Assembly (NCBI RefSeq): GCF_014698735.1
Contig: NZ_JACJTQ010000001.1
Location: 248,001 to 312,000, forward strand
Direction: 5' to 3'
DNA from: Anabaena catenula FACHB-362
GTDB taxonomy: Bacteria; Cyanobacteriota; Cyanobacteriia; Cyanobacteriales; Nostocaceae
DNA: 64,000 bases
Shown here in pieces: positions 20,840-29,630 of the stretch. The translations under genes and the position numbers were made by a program. Position 1 is the stretch's first letter. Each line of letters opens with the position of its first letter. The notes below the pieces were generated by a model that made no database searches, had not been told where the DNA came from, and worked only from the letters and a program-made list of their open reading frames with translations.

Positions 20840-21154
20840 TTATACTTCTGGGAATAGAACTTGTCTAATCTTTTCTTCATCCCCAGGTGCGACGGTGACA
20901 ATAGCTTTCTTGTATTGAGGCTTGTAACCGATAAATTTACCAACACGACGCTGTTTGCGTGGTGGTAATGAGGTATTGACTTTTACAACTTTGACTTGAA
21001 ATAAGTCCTCAATTGCCGCTTTAATTTCTGGCTTGCTTGATTTTGGAGTTACTTCAAAAGTGTATTTATTTTGCTCCATCAAAATGGTCGCTTTTTCGGT
21101 AAGAATAGGGCGACGCACTAAGTCAGCAAGGTTGCGGGGGTCAAAGTTAGGCAC
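20840..21154 (-). CDS. rplW: 50S ribosomal protein L23
   Basis: L23 is the docking site for trigger factor and SRP at the tunnel exit. The 104-residue product has [20 protein letters not shown] and FKVVKVNTS-type sequence ([17 protein letters not shown]). It starts with GTG at 21154, overlapping the end of rplD by eight bases, which implies coupled translation. Confidence 0.96.
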   Translation of the reverse strand: MPNFDPRNLADLVRRPILTEKATILMEQNKYTFEVTPKSSKPEIKAAIEDLFQVKVVKVNTSLPPRKQRRVGKFIGYKPQYKKAIVTVAPGDEEKIRQVLFPEV

Positions 21155-21779
21155 TGTAGACCTCCTGAATTTTTTCTAAAGCTGATGATGTAACTACAAC
21201 TTTGTCAGCGTGCAGTAAATCGTAAACATTTAATTGATCAGCAGCAATTAGCTTTAAATTTTCTATATTGCGGGCTGATAAAAGCACGTTTTCTGCTATT
21301 TCCGACAAAATCAATAATGATTTTTGTTCGGGTGCTGCTCCCCAACGAGCCAGTGCTGTCACCAATTCTTTGGTTTTCGGACGTTGTAGCTCGTTGCTAA
21401 ATTCTTCTACAACTATTAAATCGTCGGCACGGCTGACGAAAGCTGTCCGCAGTGCTAAACGTCGCTCTTTGCGGTTCAATTTCAGGTTAAAATCTCTGGG
21501 CTTGGGACCAAAGATCACACCACCACCACGCCACAGTGGTGAACGAATAGAACCTGCACGAGCGCGACCTGTACCTTTCTGCCGCCAGGGTTTGCGACCA
21601 CCACCTCTAACTTCGGAACGAGTTTTGGTACTGGCATTTCCTTGGCGAGAATTAGTCATTTGTCTGACTAATGCGCGGTGTACTATGTGAGCCGCTGTTT
21701 CTTCTTTGGCAACTCGCAAGTCGAAAGTTGTTTGTCCAACTTCCTCTCCTTGCCAATTTTTAACTACACTCTCAACCAT
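21147..21779 (-). CDS. rplD: 50S ribosomal protein L4
   Basis: L4 forms part of the tunnel constriction and in enterobacteria is also the autoregulator of the S10 operon. The 210-residue product has the diagnostic block [20 protein letters not shown] and [18 protein letters not shown]. Whether it regulates this cluster is unknown; the long leader before rplC makes the question interesting. Confidence 0.97.
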   Translation of the reverse strand: MVESVVKNWQGEEVGQTTFDLRVAKEETAAHIVHRALVRQMTNSRQGNASTKTRSEVRGGGRKPWRQKGTGRARAGSIRSPLWRGGGVIFGPKPRDFNLKLNRKERRLALRTAFVSRADDLIVVEEFSNELQRPKTKELVTALARWGAAPEQKSLLILSEIAENVLLSARNIENLKLIAADQLNVYDLLHADKVVVTSSALEKIQEVYSA

Positions 21780-21842
21780 CTTTATGTCCTTTGTCAGTTG
21801 TCAGTTGTCAGTTGTATTTAGCTAATGACTTATGACTAACGA
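21780..21842. repeat. CAGTTGT heptamers between rplC and rplD
   Basis: Three to four CAGTTGT units (21791-21818) are followed by GACTAATG/GACTTATG-type units. This is a short STRR-type spacer. Confidence 0.7.
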
Positions 21843-22481
21843 CTATTTACTACCAACTATCTTTGCGGGTACAACATTCACTAAGGCACCTGGCTTACCA
21901 GGAATAGCTCCCTTAATGAGAATTAAGTTGCGTTCTGCATCTACTCGCACTACGGTCAGTTTGCGAATTGTGACACGAGTACCTCCTAAACGCCCTGCCA
22001 TCCGTTTACCGGGATAAACACGACCAGGAGTTGTACCAGCACCGATGGAACCAGGCGCTCTGTGGTTTTTGGAACCATGTGACATGGGACCGCGACCGAA
22101 GTTGTTCCGCTTCTGGTTGCCCGCAAAACCGCGACCAATACTTGTACCGACTACATCTACAATTTGACCAGCACTAAAAATATCTGCTTTGATTTCTTGA
22201 CCTAAAGCATAATCACCAGAGTTATCAATGCGATACTCATTCAAGTGACGCAATGCTGGAGCAGATGATTTAGCCAAATGACCTAACAGTGGTCTATTCA
22301 ATGCCTTTGGTTTGACTTCGCCATAACCAACTTGAACAGCGAAGTAACCGTCGGTCTGTTTTGTTTTAACTTGTGTAACAGTGCATGGCCCAGCTTGGAT
22401 TACGGTGACAGGAATAGCTCTTCCTGCATCGTCAAATATTTGGGTCATGCCCAGCTTGGTGCCGAGAATACCTACAGACAC
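21843..22481 (-). CDS. rplC: 50S ribosomal protein L3
   Basis: L3 is one of the first proteins to bind 23S rRNA. The 212-residue product has [37 protein letters not shown] and [20 protein letters not shown]. The start is GTG at 22481 with an AAGGAG ribosome-binding site. It is the first gene of the cluster; rpsJ is not upstream, as usual in cyanobacteria where it lies in the str operon. Confidence 0.97.
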   Translation of the reverse strand: MSVGILGTKLGMTQIFDDAGRAIPVTVIQAGPCTVTQVKTKQTDGYFAVQVGYGEVKPKALNRPLLGHLAKSSAPALRHLNEYRIDNSGDYALGQEIKADIFSAGQIVDVVGTSIGRGFAGNQKRNNFGRGPMSHGSKNHRAPGSIGAGTTPGRVYPGKRMAGRLGGTRVTIRKLTVVRVDAERNLILIKGAIPGKPGALVNVVPAKIVGSK

Positions 22482-22529
22482 AGTAACTGGTTCTCCTTTC
22501 TAGTTGCTGACCTTGGAATCGGATTTGCT

Positions 22530-22553
22530 TTAGACACAGTTTATCAGCGTCAT
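22530..22553 (-). CDS. Possible 7-codon upstream reading frame in the rplC leader
   Basis: ATG at 22553 is preceded by a full AGGAGG ribosome-binding site (11-base spacing) and encodes only MTLINCV before a TAA. It ends 48 bases before rplC. The good ribosome-binding site on so short a frame suggests translation for control rather than a product. It may be chance. Confidence 0.25.
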   Translation of the reverse strand: MTLINCV

Positions 22554-22626
22554 TGGTGGACTAGCCTCCTAAATTTACACTGCTGTTAGACAGTGAAAAT
22601 TCTTGGTGACGCACAAAATATTGTCT

Positions 22627-22680
22627 CTACTGCTTGGTGAATCCTTTTGTTTTCACTCTCTTGGTCACCAGAACAGCCAT
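22627..22680 (-). CDS. Possible 17-residue basic leader peptide upstream of rplC
   Basis: ATG at 22680 follows AGAAGG at close spacing and encodes MAVLVTKRVKTKGFTKQ, then TAG. Five of 17 residues are Lys or Arg. It lies on the transcribed strand of the presumed rplC leader. Its role, if any, would be as a leader peptide. No family is recognised. Confidence 0.3.
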   Translation of the reverse strand: MAVLVTKRVKTKGFTKQ

Positions 22681-22930
22681 AATTACCTTCTGATTAGGAA
22701 GGGATTACCTCTGGAATCAATGCAAGACGTTATTGCTTTGCGCTATGTGCAGCAATGCTTTCGTCCAAGCAATTGCTCTGGCACTCTACCGTTGTAGTAG
22801 GACTTAAGCGGTTGATTTCCACCCAGTATCCGTTCCCTGAGACTTTCTATAATGCCATAAAACAAACATTACGGATCAGGTTCTACTTCTATAACTACCT
22901 TAAACTATTGTTTGAGGTTTTGCCTGTTTT

Positions 22931-23098
22931 TTAAGGGGCTACGGGAGTGAACTTGGGAGGGAGCTTTGATTTGGCTTTGGGTTTAAAGCCATGACCTTCT
23001 TCAGTTTGACCTAAAAGCTTTTCTAGTTTAGCAGTCTCTTACGCATTTCAACCAGATTATCCTTTAGGAAATTAATTCATCAAATTTTGATGATTATG
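22931..23098 (-). pseudogene. Decayed small gene upstream of the ribosomal cluster
   Basis: Reading the minus strand in three frames in succession gives a protein-like string: KFDELIS, then FLKDNLVEMRK, then ETAKLEKLLGQTEEGHGFKP and a tail KAKSKLPPKFTPVAP before TAA at 22931. Each frame on its own is closed by stops and the last lacks any start codon. The charged, helical pattern is typical of coding DNA, and the two shifts each need one inserted or lost base. I do not recognise the family. A remnant of a small helical protein is the simplest reading. Confidence 0.45.
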
Positions 23099-23349
23099 TT
23101 GGTTGGCAAGACTCAAGAAGATGCTATCTACTTTTACTGTTTGGTCACAATCTAAAATAATAAATCATTAATTTGTTTTTGTCTAGTAATTTTTAGGTGG
23201 TTGGGGTTGAATTCTGGGAAGATGGGGAAAATTAAAAAATTCCCGCTGCTCTATGCCCAATTTTGCTTAAATTATGCAACTTAATCTAACTTAATCTACC
23301 ACTAGAGAGTAAATAATAGAGATATCTGAGTGGGATAAAACGAAAATCT

Positions 23350-23826
23350 ATGGCACTACTTACCACTGGCAACGGTTTAATCCGCGATTTGGAAAAATTC
23401 GGCGCTTTGGGTGTATACGTTCCTTTGGAAGGGGGATATGAAGGTCGGTATCGCCGTCGATTGCGGGCGGCTGGCTATATCAACCTCCACATGACTGCGA
23501 GGGGACTGGGGGACGTTGCAGCCTATCTAACAAAAGTTCATGGAGTCAGACCTCCTCATTTGGGTAAAAAAAGCACTGGTAGCGGTGCAGCAGTGGGTGA
23601 AGTATATTATCTACCACCGATAATTAGCTATCAGTTAGAACAGCTTCCACCTAAATCTAAAGGTCTATTGCTATGGATTATTGAGGGACATATTCTTTCT
23701 GACCAGGAAGTGGAGTATTTAGCTAATTTGCCCAAGTTAGAACCAAGAGTTAAAGTTGTGATTGAACGGGGAGGCGATCGCTCTTTCCGTTGGACACCGT
23801 TAGAAAAAACTCTGTTAGCTAGTTAG
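23350..23826 (+). CDS. ndhN: NAD(P)H-quinone oxidoreductase subunit N (NDH-1)
   Basis: NdhN is a subunit specific to the photosynthetic NDH-1 complex of cyanobacteria and chloroplasts, which passes electrons from ferredoxin to plastoquinone. The 158-residue product has the family blocks LIRDLEKFGALGVYVPLEGG, EGRYRRRLRAAGYINLHMTA and GVRPPHLGKKSTGSGAAVGE. It lies outside any operon, upstream of a strong hairpin. Confidence 0.94.
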   Translation: MALLTTGNGLIRDLEKFGALGVYVPLEGGYEGRYRRRLRAAGYINLHMTARGLGDVAAYLTKVHGVRPPHLGKKSTGSGAAVGEVYYLPPIISYQLEQLPPKSKGLLLWIIEGHILSDQEVEYLANLPKLEPRVKVVIERGGDRSFRWTPLEKTLLAS

Positions 23827-23832
23827 TCAGTT

Positions 23833-23851
23833 GGGCGGGGTTTCCCCGCCC
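23833..23851. terminator. Strong GC hairpin after ndhN
   Basis: The perfect inverted repeat GGGCGGGG-TTT-CCCCGCCC begins seven bases after the ndhN stop codon and lies between convergent genes. No T-run follows on the plus strand, so it may stabilise the 3' end rather than act as a classical terminator. Confidence 0.5.
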
Positions 23852-23878
23852 ATACAGCATGAGCATTTTCTTACTGCT

Positions 23879-24337
23879 TCAAAAACTGATAGTGTAGATT
23901 AAATCAAATTCTCGATAGATCACCAGACGACAAGAGTGAGCAGGGTTTTCTAGGAGTTCGTAATCTAAACCACCTGTAATTTGTGTAACTGGCCGCCTCA
24001 ACGGTTTTTCAAACTGATACCACTCACGGTTACTCCACTCAAAAATTGTCGCATCTACGGAATTTTGCAATTCTGATGCCAAAAGTAAGAGTTCTAATTT
24101 ATCTTTGGCGCTACCAGTAATAAAGCATTTCAGACAAACTGACTGAGTAATCAGAGGTCTAGGTTCGTTGGCGGCGATGGTGTGGCATTTTCTTAGTTCA
24201 ATATCATAAGGCTCTAAGTGCAGATTTTCTAGTTGCTGCCAGGATTGTTCTATCTCATTGAGGCGATTGTCTAGATAGGGTAGCAGTCCTAGCTTGGCAT
24301 CAGTCAACAGTTGGCGAATATTAGAAGGCTGGGTCAT
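23879..24337 (-). CDS. Conserved-looking hypothetical protein
   Basis: I do not recognise this 152-residue protein. It is soluble, with a helical N-terminal third (LGLLPYLDNRLNEIEQSWQQ) and a C-terminal part of alternating hydrophobic strands ending CRLVIYREFDLIYTISF. Codon use matches its neighbours. It is convergent with ndhN. Length, composition and the absence of repeats support a real gene. Confidence 0.6.
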   Translation of the reverse strand: MTQPSNIRQLLTDAKLGLLPYLDNRLNEIEQSWQQLENLHLEPYDIELRKCHTIAANEPRPLITQSVCLKCFITGSAKDKLELLLLASELQNSVDATIFEWSNREWYQFEKPLRRPVTQITGGLDYELLENPAHSCRLVIYREFDLIYTISF

Positions 24338-24663
24338 TACTGAGTTTTTTCTCCACTATCCAGTCAGATTATCGTTTTGTTGACTAGGTGGCAGATAAAC
24401 TTTGGAAAACTTTGTTTCTGGGTTTCTGGAACTTTTGCTCTGTGCTGTCAAAAAATACATCCAAAACATAAATTATACCTTGTGCAGTGGGCAGGATGCC
24501 CAAGTCCCGTATTACATTATTTAGGCGGACAAGATGCCCACCTAAAAGAGTTATGGGAATTAGATTGAAAATAGGAGACAATTTCTGCGAAGACTCGTCA
24601 TACTGAAGTAGGGAGACAATCAACTACTCCCTGCCAAATTGGCGTGAAGGTGATCAAGCAAAA
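24338..24663. other. Gene-free stretch with a dispersed GC-rich repeat
   Basis: No credible gene lies here; the open frames on both strands are short and unlike proteins. Positions 24489-24545 hold the repeated unit ggcaggatgccca...ggacaagatgcccacct, a common dispersed repeat form in filamentous cyanobacteria. The 3' part presumably holds the promoter of the next gene. Confidence 0.5.
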
Positions 24664-25203
24664 ATGAGACGTAAATCTACTGGTAGATCAGCTACTACTT
24701 CTAAACCCTCTATTTTCCAATCCCCTACATTTAACTTCGCCACCATGGCCATTTTGGGAGGTGTGCTGATTTTGGGAATTGGGATTGGGATTGCGTTTAG
24801 TTCTACAAGCACGTTGAGTCCATCAAATGTGGCATCCCGTGAATTTATTGATACTAAAGCTCCAAATCCTGATCTTTGTGTACAGTATGGAGCCAGTGCG
24901 ATGGTAATGGATGCCCGACTGTTTGTAACTCTCAACCCTTTTAATGTCTATGTTGCTCAACCGAATATGCGTCCTGGCTGCGTTCTGAGACAAAATAACT
25001 GGGCAATTTTAGAAAATAAAAAACTTGTCACCTCAGATCAGGTAAGAGAATGTAAAAATCGCCTGAATACCTTTGGCTTTACAGGGGACTTAAACAGTGA
25101 TAAGCCTGATATCCGGTGTATATATCAAAATGAAACTGCTCAAAACTTCTTCTTATCTCAACCAGGAGCCGTTGCACCATCTCAGGATACGGAAAGATTC
25201 TAA
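24664..25203 (+). CDS. DUF3172-type membrane-anchored protein
   Basis: The 179-residue product has a short basic N-terminus, one membrane anchor (about residues 27-48, MAILGGVLILGIGIGIAF) and an exported or lumenal domain with three or four cysteines (PDLCVQYG, RPGCVLRQN, VRECKNRL, IRCIYQNE). This pattern matches the DUF3172 family found in cyanobacteria and plant plastids; its function is unknown. It stands alone between divergent and convergent neighbours. Confidence 0.65.
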   Translation: MRRKSTGRSATTSKPSIFQSPTFNFATMAILGGVLILGIGIGIAFSSTSTLSPSNVASREFIDTKAPNPDLCVQYGASAMVMDARLFVTLNPFNVYVAQPNMRPGCVLRQNNWAILENKKLVTSDQVRECKNRLNTFGFTGDLNSDKPDIRCIYQNETAQNFFLSQPGAVAPSQDTERF

Positions 25204-25246
25204 AAAATAGGAAATAAGTCTTGGTGTACATAGTTCATCAAGACTA

Positions 25247-26026
25247 TTAATTAGAAGGTAGCGGTTGACCAAACTCAATTACAGGAATATTGAGAATTTG
25301 ATCGGAATAGTTTTCTGAATTAGGAATATTAGGTACAGAATTAGGAACTGTAATGCTATGAGAATTTTCTAAAGAATCAGCAGAATTAGCTGGAAGAATA
25401 ATCAAATTGGATAGTTGAGAAGGGTCTTGAGAATTGAGAGGGGGTACAGTCACAAAGGGTTGTTGGGAGTTGGTGGTTGTCAAGGGTAAGTTAGTGGATG
25501 GTGGTGGTAGGGTGATTAAAGGGGCAGGGGATAGCTGATTACCAGGTGAAGGTGAGGAAATTGGTTGTGTTAAGGTGCTATCATAGGAAATAACGGGGCG
25601 TAATACCCAGCGAGTGGGGTTATTTGGGGAAATGGGCTGAAGTTGTACTTGGTTGGAATCGATAAAAGTGCCTGGTTCTAAATCGATGACGATGCGGGTA
25701 ATGTGAGGGCTAAATTGGGAAACTCGAATTCTCTGAATTGTTCCAGGATAGTTTTTTTGGGTGTCAACCTTGCCTAACTGGGTATTAGGCAAATCTACAA
25801 CTAAACGCGGTGGTTGGGGAAGGTAGAAATACTCAGGTTTTGTCGCTGCGGAAAGAGTAATTTCTAGTTGCTGTGATTTGGGGTTAAACTGCCATTTATT
25901 GAGTTTGGCAACTGTTGTGGCGAGAGTAATGCCCGTATTTAGGGTAATTGCTGCATATAAGCCAAATAAGCTAAACGTAAAAACACATGATGGCAAAAAT
26001 TTCCTGGTTCTGAGTTTAATTTTCAT
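25247..26026 (-). CDS. AMIN-domain protein without catalytic domain
   Basis: The 259-residue product has an N-terminal membrane segment or signal (about 10-37) and one AMIN domain (about 42-130: QLEITLSAATKPEYFYLPQP, LVVDLPNTQLG, SPHITRIVIDLEPGTF). The rest is a Pro/Ser/Asn-rich tail. AMIN domains direct cell-wall amidases and secretins to peptidoglycan. Here no amidase or secretin domain follows, so a wall-binding or adaptor role is likely. It begins three bases after the upstream gene ends and forms an operon with it. Confidence 0.75.
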   Translation of the reverse strand: MKIKLRTRKFLPSCVFTFSLFGLYAAITLNTGITLATTVAKLNKWQFNPKSQQLEITLSAATKPEYFYLPQPPRLVVDLPNTQLGKVDTQKNYPGTIQRIRVSQFSPHITRIVIDLEPGTFIDSNQVQLQPISPNNPTRWVLRPVISYDSTLTQPISSPSPGNQLSPAPLITLPPPSTNLPLTTTNSQQPFVTVPPLNSQDPSQLSNLIILPANSADSLENSHSITVPNSVPNIPNSENYSDQILNIPVIEFGQPLPSN

Positions 26027-26029
26027 GTT

Positions 26030-26542
26030 TTAATGGCTATTTGTTTTGGGAATTTCTTTTTGATCTGTTTGGGCTGAAGCTGTAAATTCTAAAGTTGTGG
26101 GAATGTTGTTGATTTTTAGTTGACCGGGAATATGATCGTTTTTCAGTTTTGACATTTGGATTGTGATAGCTTGATCTGGACTGTTTTGAGCAGAAGGAAG
26201 TTGACAGAAATTTGAGGTGTCAATTTTTCCCGATAAATGCAATTCTTGATTTTGTAATTTGCCTGAGAGAGGAAACTGTTTTTTGGTATCTGCGTTGGCT
26301 TGAGGTGGTAGTAAAGAGGCATTGAGATAAATACCAGATTGTTGAATATTTAAGATCAAAGAGTTGCCCTTTTCACAGTTTGGTAGGTTTTTGGCTAGGG
26401 TGAGACGATAACGGCTGTTAATGAGACTCGTAGCGCGGAGATTATTTTCACCATAAGCGGTGACAGTTTTGAATAATACAAGAACTGAAGCGATCGCTAT
26501 TCCAGAAATCGCTAAAGATTTAAAGTTGAAGTTGTTCCTCAT
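26030..26542 (-). CDS. Hypothetical exported protein
   Basis: I do not recognise this 170-residue protein. It has an N-terminal signal or anchor (LAISGIAIASVLVLFKTVTAYG), two cysteines (PNCEKGN, SNFCQLPS) that could form a disulphide, and beta-rich sequence. It shares an operon with the AMIN-domain protein, three bases apart, suggesting a common place in the cell envelope. Confidence 0.6.
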   Translation of the reverse strand: MRNNFNFKSLAISGIAIASVLVLFKTVTAYGENNLRATSLINSRYRLTLAKNLPNCEKGNSLILNIQQSGIYLNASLLPPQANADTKKQFPLSGKLQNQELHLSGKIDTSNFCQLPSAQNSPDQAITIQMSKLKNDHIPGQLKINNIPTTLEFTASAQTDQKEIPKTNSH

Positions 26543-26621
26543 TGATAATTGGTAATTACGAATTATGAATTATTTCAAGTCTGGTTGATTAGTGATAAGT
26601 CCCGTATCTGTGCAGAAACTG

Positions 26622-28901
26622 CTAAACTCTCTCTCCCCCTGCACCCTGCCCCCTGCCCCTCTGCTGCCTTAATGATAAGTCTTTAACCGGACACGATATT
26701 ATTTCTTGGGTGTTAACTTCCGGGAGTAAGGAACTCAGATGAGAGGTAACTTGACTGTAGCGACGGGTAATGAGTAGTGAAGAACGGCATTTTATTGCGA
26801 GTTCATCTGTGTATCGTCCTAGAGTTTGTCTTTCAATACCCCAAGCGCGACTGGTACCAGCAATGGTTAAATCAACATTTTCAGAGGCTGACACTACGGC
26901 TGGTATGGGTTCTGGGGCGGTGACGGTTTTGATTTCAATGCGATCGCTGACACTAGTTGGTAATTGCCCAATCATTGCCTGTAGTTCATAACTTAATTCA
27001 TCTTGGGCGTGATTTCCAGATAAAACTTGTAAAATCTGCAACATACAAGTATCACGATGAATAAGCAGGCGCAGAGCGAGTATGAGGGCTAAATCATCAT
27101 GGATATTTGCGGAGTAGGGAACTAGTAAACTTTCTAAGCGTTCACTTCCTCTGTCTACAAATACGGCGACATCTACTGGTGCGGTGGTAAGAATTTGTCC
27201 AACTCTTCCACCTAAACGATTATTACTAAAAGCTGGACGATGCCATCCCACCAGAATTAAATCTGCTTGTTCGATTTGAGCAATCTGGGCTGTTTCTCTA
27301 GCAACATTGCTGGATATGCGAACGATGGGATGTATATAGGAGCGTATTGTTAGCGGTTCTAAGGTATTGATCAATTCTTCTAGCTGCTGGTGACGCTCGG
27401 CAATTAATCGGTTAGCCTCAGTTGGGGTACTCTCAAAACCGTAGTCTTCTTCTAATTCAATCAGACTGAGAGGATTGATAATAGCGGGCTGTCGATGGTT
27501 GAGAGCGATATCTAGGTTAGGCTGCGCCAACGCTACTGCTAACTGTAGTAAACCTTTTTGTGTACTAGGGTTAGCTACTGGTACTAAGATTCGGTAGGGC
27601 TTAACGTAAGATTCGCTACTATCTATAATATCTATATCTGTTTCTTCTTCTATTTCTGGCTCTACTACATCTAATTTGATTAAGCGTTTTGGATATGTCC
27701 ATTCCAGTAATGGTGAAGTCATAAATGTTGTCACCAAAGCCATAACTACCAGCATGGTAAACAGCAATGGTGTAATTACGCCCAACTCTAAACCAATGTT
27801 TAATACGATTAATTCTGTTAAACCACGAGTATTCATTAACCAACCGAGGGCTGACGCTTCTCGTTTGTTAATGCCACTGAGGCGAGCAGCTATATAAGTA
27901 CCAATATACTTGCCTGCGATCGCTACTCCTAAAACTAATGCACACAGCAGCCATAACTCAGGACGGTTGAGTAAACCAATTTGCGTCCGTAAACCACTGT
28001 AGGCGAAAAATATCGGTAGCAGAAAAATTAAGACGAAATCTTCAGTTTTTATGGCTAATTCTCTCACTAATTCGGCATTTTTGGGCATGACTGCGCCTAA
28101 TAGAAATGCGCCAAAAATGAGGTGAATACCAATAAATTCGGTAATGAGGGCAGAAGCCACAACTCCCATATAAATTAAAGCCAGAACAAATTGGCTCAAA
28201 CGTCCAGCGCGTTGATAATGAGTAACTAGACGTTTGAGAAACCAACGCCCGACTGTGAACATAAAACCTATGTAGAGTAGGCTTTCAATAATAGTGAGAA
28301 CAGCTTTTTGATCGATGCTACCATTCCGAACAACTGCGATCGCAACTGCCAAAATACACCATGCTGTCACATCATCGACTGCGGCACAAGTTAAGGCTAA
28401 TGTCCCTAAACGTGTTCCCTGTAAATTGTTCTCAGTGATAATTCGCGCCAAGACAGGAAAAGCTGTAATTGACATCGCCGCCCCTAAAAATAATGTAAAG
28501 GCGGTGAAGGAAACAGTCCCATTGGAAACTAGAGGATAAAGCAGCAAAGATAAAATCGTTGCCAGAGAAAAAGGAACAATAATGCTGATATTGGAAATCA
28601 GAACAGCTGCTTGTAAGTTACCGCTGAGATATTTGGGATTTAGCTCTAAACCAATCAAAAACATGAAAAATATCAGTCCTACCTGAGATAAAACATTCAG
28701 GAAAGGAATCGTTTCCGGTGGAAAAACACTAGCTGCTACATCAGGAGCAATCAAACCGAATAAAGATGGACCGAGCATAATCCCGGCAACAATCTCACCA
28801 ATTACCAATGGTTGCTTAATTGACCTAAATGCCAAGCCTACTAACCGTGACATTGCAATGACAATTAGCACCTCAACCAGGACTAGAATAACTGTATGCA
28901 T
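26622..28901 (-). CDS. CPA2-type cation:proton antiporter with two universal-stress domains
   Basis: The 759-residue protein has about 12 membrane helices (residues 1-405) of the Na+/H+ exchanger fold, with QPLVIGEIVAGIMLGPSLFG near the start and the ion-binding CAAVDDVTAW block. Two universal-stress-protein-like domains follow (about 432-570, RILVPVANPS; and 578-710, SLLVPYSANIHDD, with a GTSRAWGIERQTLGR nucleotide-site-like loop). It probably exchanges K+ or Na+ for protons across the plasma or thylakoid membrane, with nucleotide-linked control. The last dozen residues (QRGRGQGAGGERV) are encoded by an STRR-like repeat and look like read-in. Confidence 0.88.
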   Translation of the reverse strand: MHTVILVLVEVLIVIAMSRLVGLAFRSIKQPLVIGEIVAGIMLGPSLFGLIAPDVAASVFPPETIPFLNVLSQVGLIFFMFLIGLELNPKYLSGNLQAAVLISNISIIVPFSLATILSLLLYPLVSNGTVSFTAFTLFLGAAMSITAFPVLARIITENNLQGTRLGTLALTCAAVDDVTAWCILAVAIAVVRNGSIDQKAVLTIIESLLYIGFMFTVGRWFLKRLVTHYQRAGRLSQFVLALIYMGVVASALITEFIGIHLIFGAFLLGAVMPKNAELVRELAIKTEDFVLIFLLPIFFAYSGLRTQIGLLNRPELWLLCALVLGVAIAGKYIGTYIAARLSGINKREASALGWLMNTRGLTELIVLNIGLELGVITPLLFTMLVVMALVTTFMTSPLLEWTYPKRLIKLDVVEPEIEEETDIDIIDSSESYVKPYRILVPVANPSTQKGLLQLAVALAQPNLDIALNHRQPAIINPLSLIELEEDYGFESTPTEANRLIAERHQQLEELINTLEPLTIRSYIHPIVRISSNVARETAQIAQIEQADLILVGWHRPAFSNNRLGGRVGQILTTAPVDVAVFVDRGSERLESLLVPYSANIHDDLALILALRLLIHRDTCMLQILQVLSGNHAQDELSYELQAMIGQLPTSVSDRIEIKTVTAPEPIPAVVSASENVDLTIAGTSRAWGIERQTLGRYTDELAIKCRSSLLITRRYSQVTSHLSSLLPEVNTQEIISCPVKDLSLRQQRGRGQGAGGERV

Positions 28902-29630
28902 AGTTTCCTCTCAACAGACTATCCGGGTTCCCTAAGATAATTCTTTAAACCGTGACAAAATGTCAACCTTGTTCAACATCCTTTGGGTGTATTTCCACAC
29001 ATTTTTTATGTTAATTATTGTTAATAATCCCGGAAAAAGAGTAAAAAATTCTACTAATTTATTGCATAAATAAACGAAAAATGACTTATACCTTAGCTAT
29101 GCCAAGATAAACTAGTGTATGAGTCTTATATTGCTATTTTTATCTTAATAATGCTTAAATTTTACTCAAAAAAGTTAACTTTTAAATTGAAACAATGTTA
29201 TACCAAATTAAGATGAAGCTGCATAGAATATTATCTTAATAAGAATTAACCGCATATAGACGCAGTTTAAAATTAAAAAGTAGAAATTAAAAACAGTAGA
29301 TATCAGAAGCGTTAGATTTGAGAGCAGAACAAGTCAGACAACTGGCATAGAATGAGTCTGAATAGCTATTCAGCAATACTTACAGTGGATTGCAGGAAGT
29401 ACAAAATTTAAACCAAAAATTCAGGAGTCAGTATGGCTACGCCACGCCAGCTATCGGCTGAAGCTCACTCCGAAGCCTGAATTCTTCTGTATATCTAAAT
29501 TACAGCCAAACTTTCTCCCTGATGCTCTAAAATTTCTGCTGTAAATTTGTAGTTAAATTTTGTTAAGATTAGAGACGGCGTTAGCTCTTCCTCCCAATTA
29601 CCTATCCCCTAGCTGAGAGACACTTACTTC
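28902..29630. other. AT-rich 0.7-kb intergenic region
   Basis: No gene is supported on either strand. The region is very AT-rich and should hold the promoters of the divergent antiporter and ABC-F genes. It contains one dispersed palindromic element (separate entry). No tRNA or known RNA fold was seen. Confidence 0.5.
29418..29483. repeat. Palindromic dispersed element with AATTCAGG arms
   Basis: Inverted arms AATTCAGG and CCTGAATT enclose about 50 bases with internal GC-rich segments (GGCTACGCCACGCC, CACTCCGAAGCC). The form resembles other GC-rich dispersed repeats in this window. Confidence 0.55.

Larger units (their letters stand above)
22482..22850 (-). promoter_or_regulatory. Probable long 5' leader of the ribosomal protein cluster
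   Basis: About 370 bp precede rplC on the transcribed strand without heptamer repeats. They contain two tiny frames with ribosome-binding sites (entries below) and pairing segments such as cactgctgttagacagtg (22580-22597). A TA-rich GGCATTATAG stretch near 22846-22855 could be a promoter element. A long leader before the first ribosomal gene fits feedback control, but neither the transcription start nor a known leader motif was established. Confidence 0.35.

Noticed and set aside
22603-22797. Plus-strand 64-codon frame in the rplC leader
   Set aside because: It is antisense to the presumed leader, has no ribosome-binding site, and its composition is not protein-like.
24377-24623. Overlapping frames on both strands between two hypothetical genes
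   Set aside because: They overlap each other and contain a dispersed repeat; neither has a good start context.
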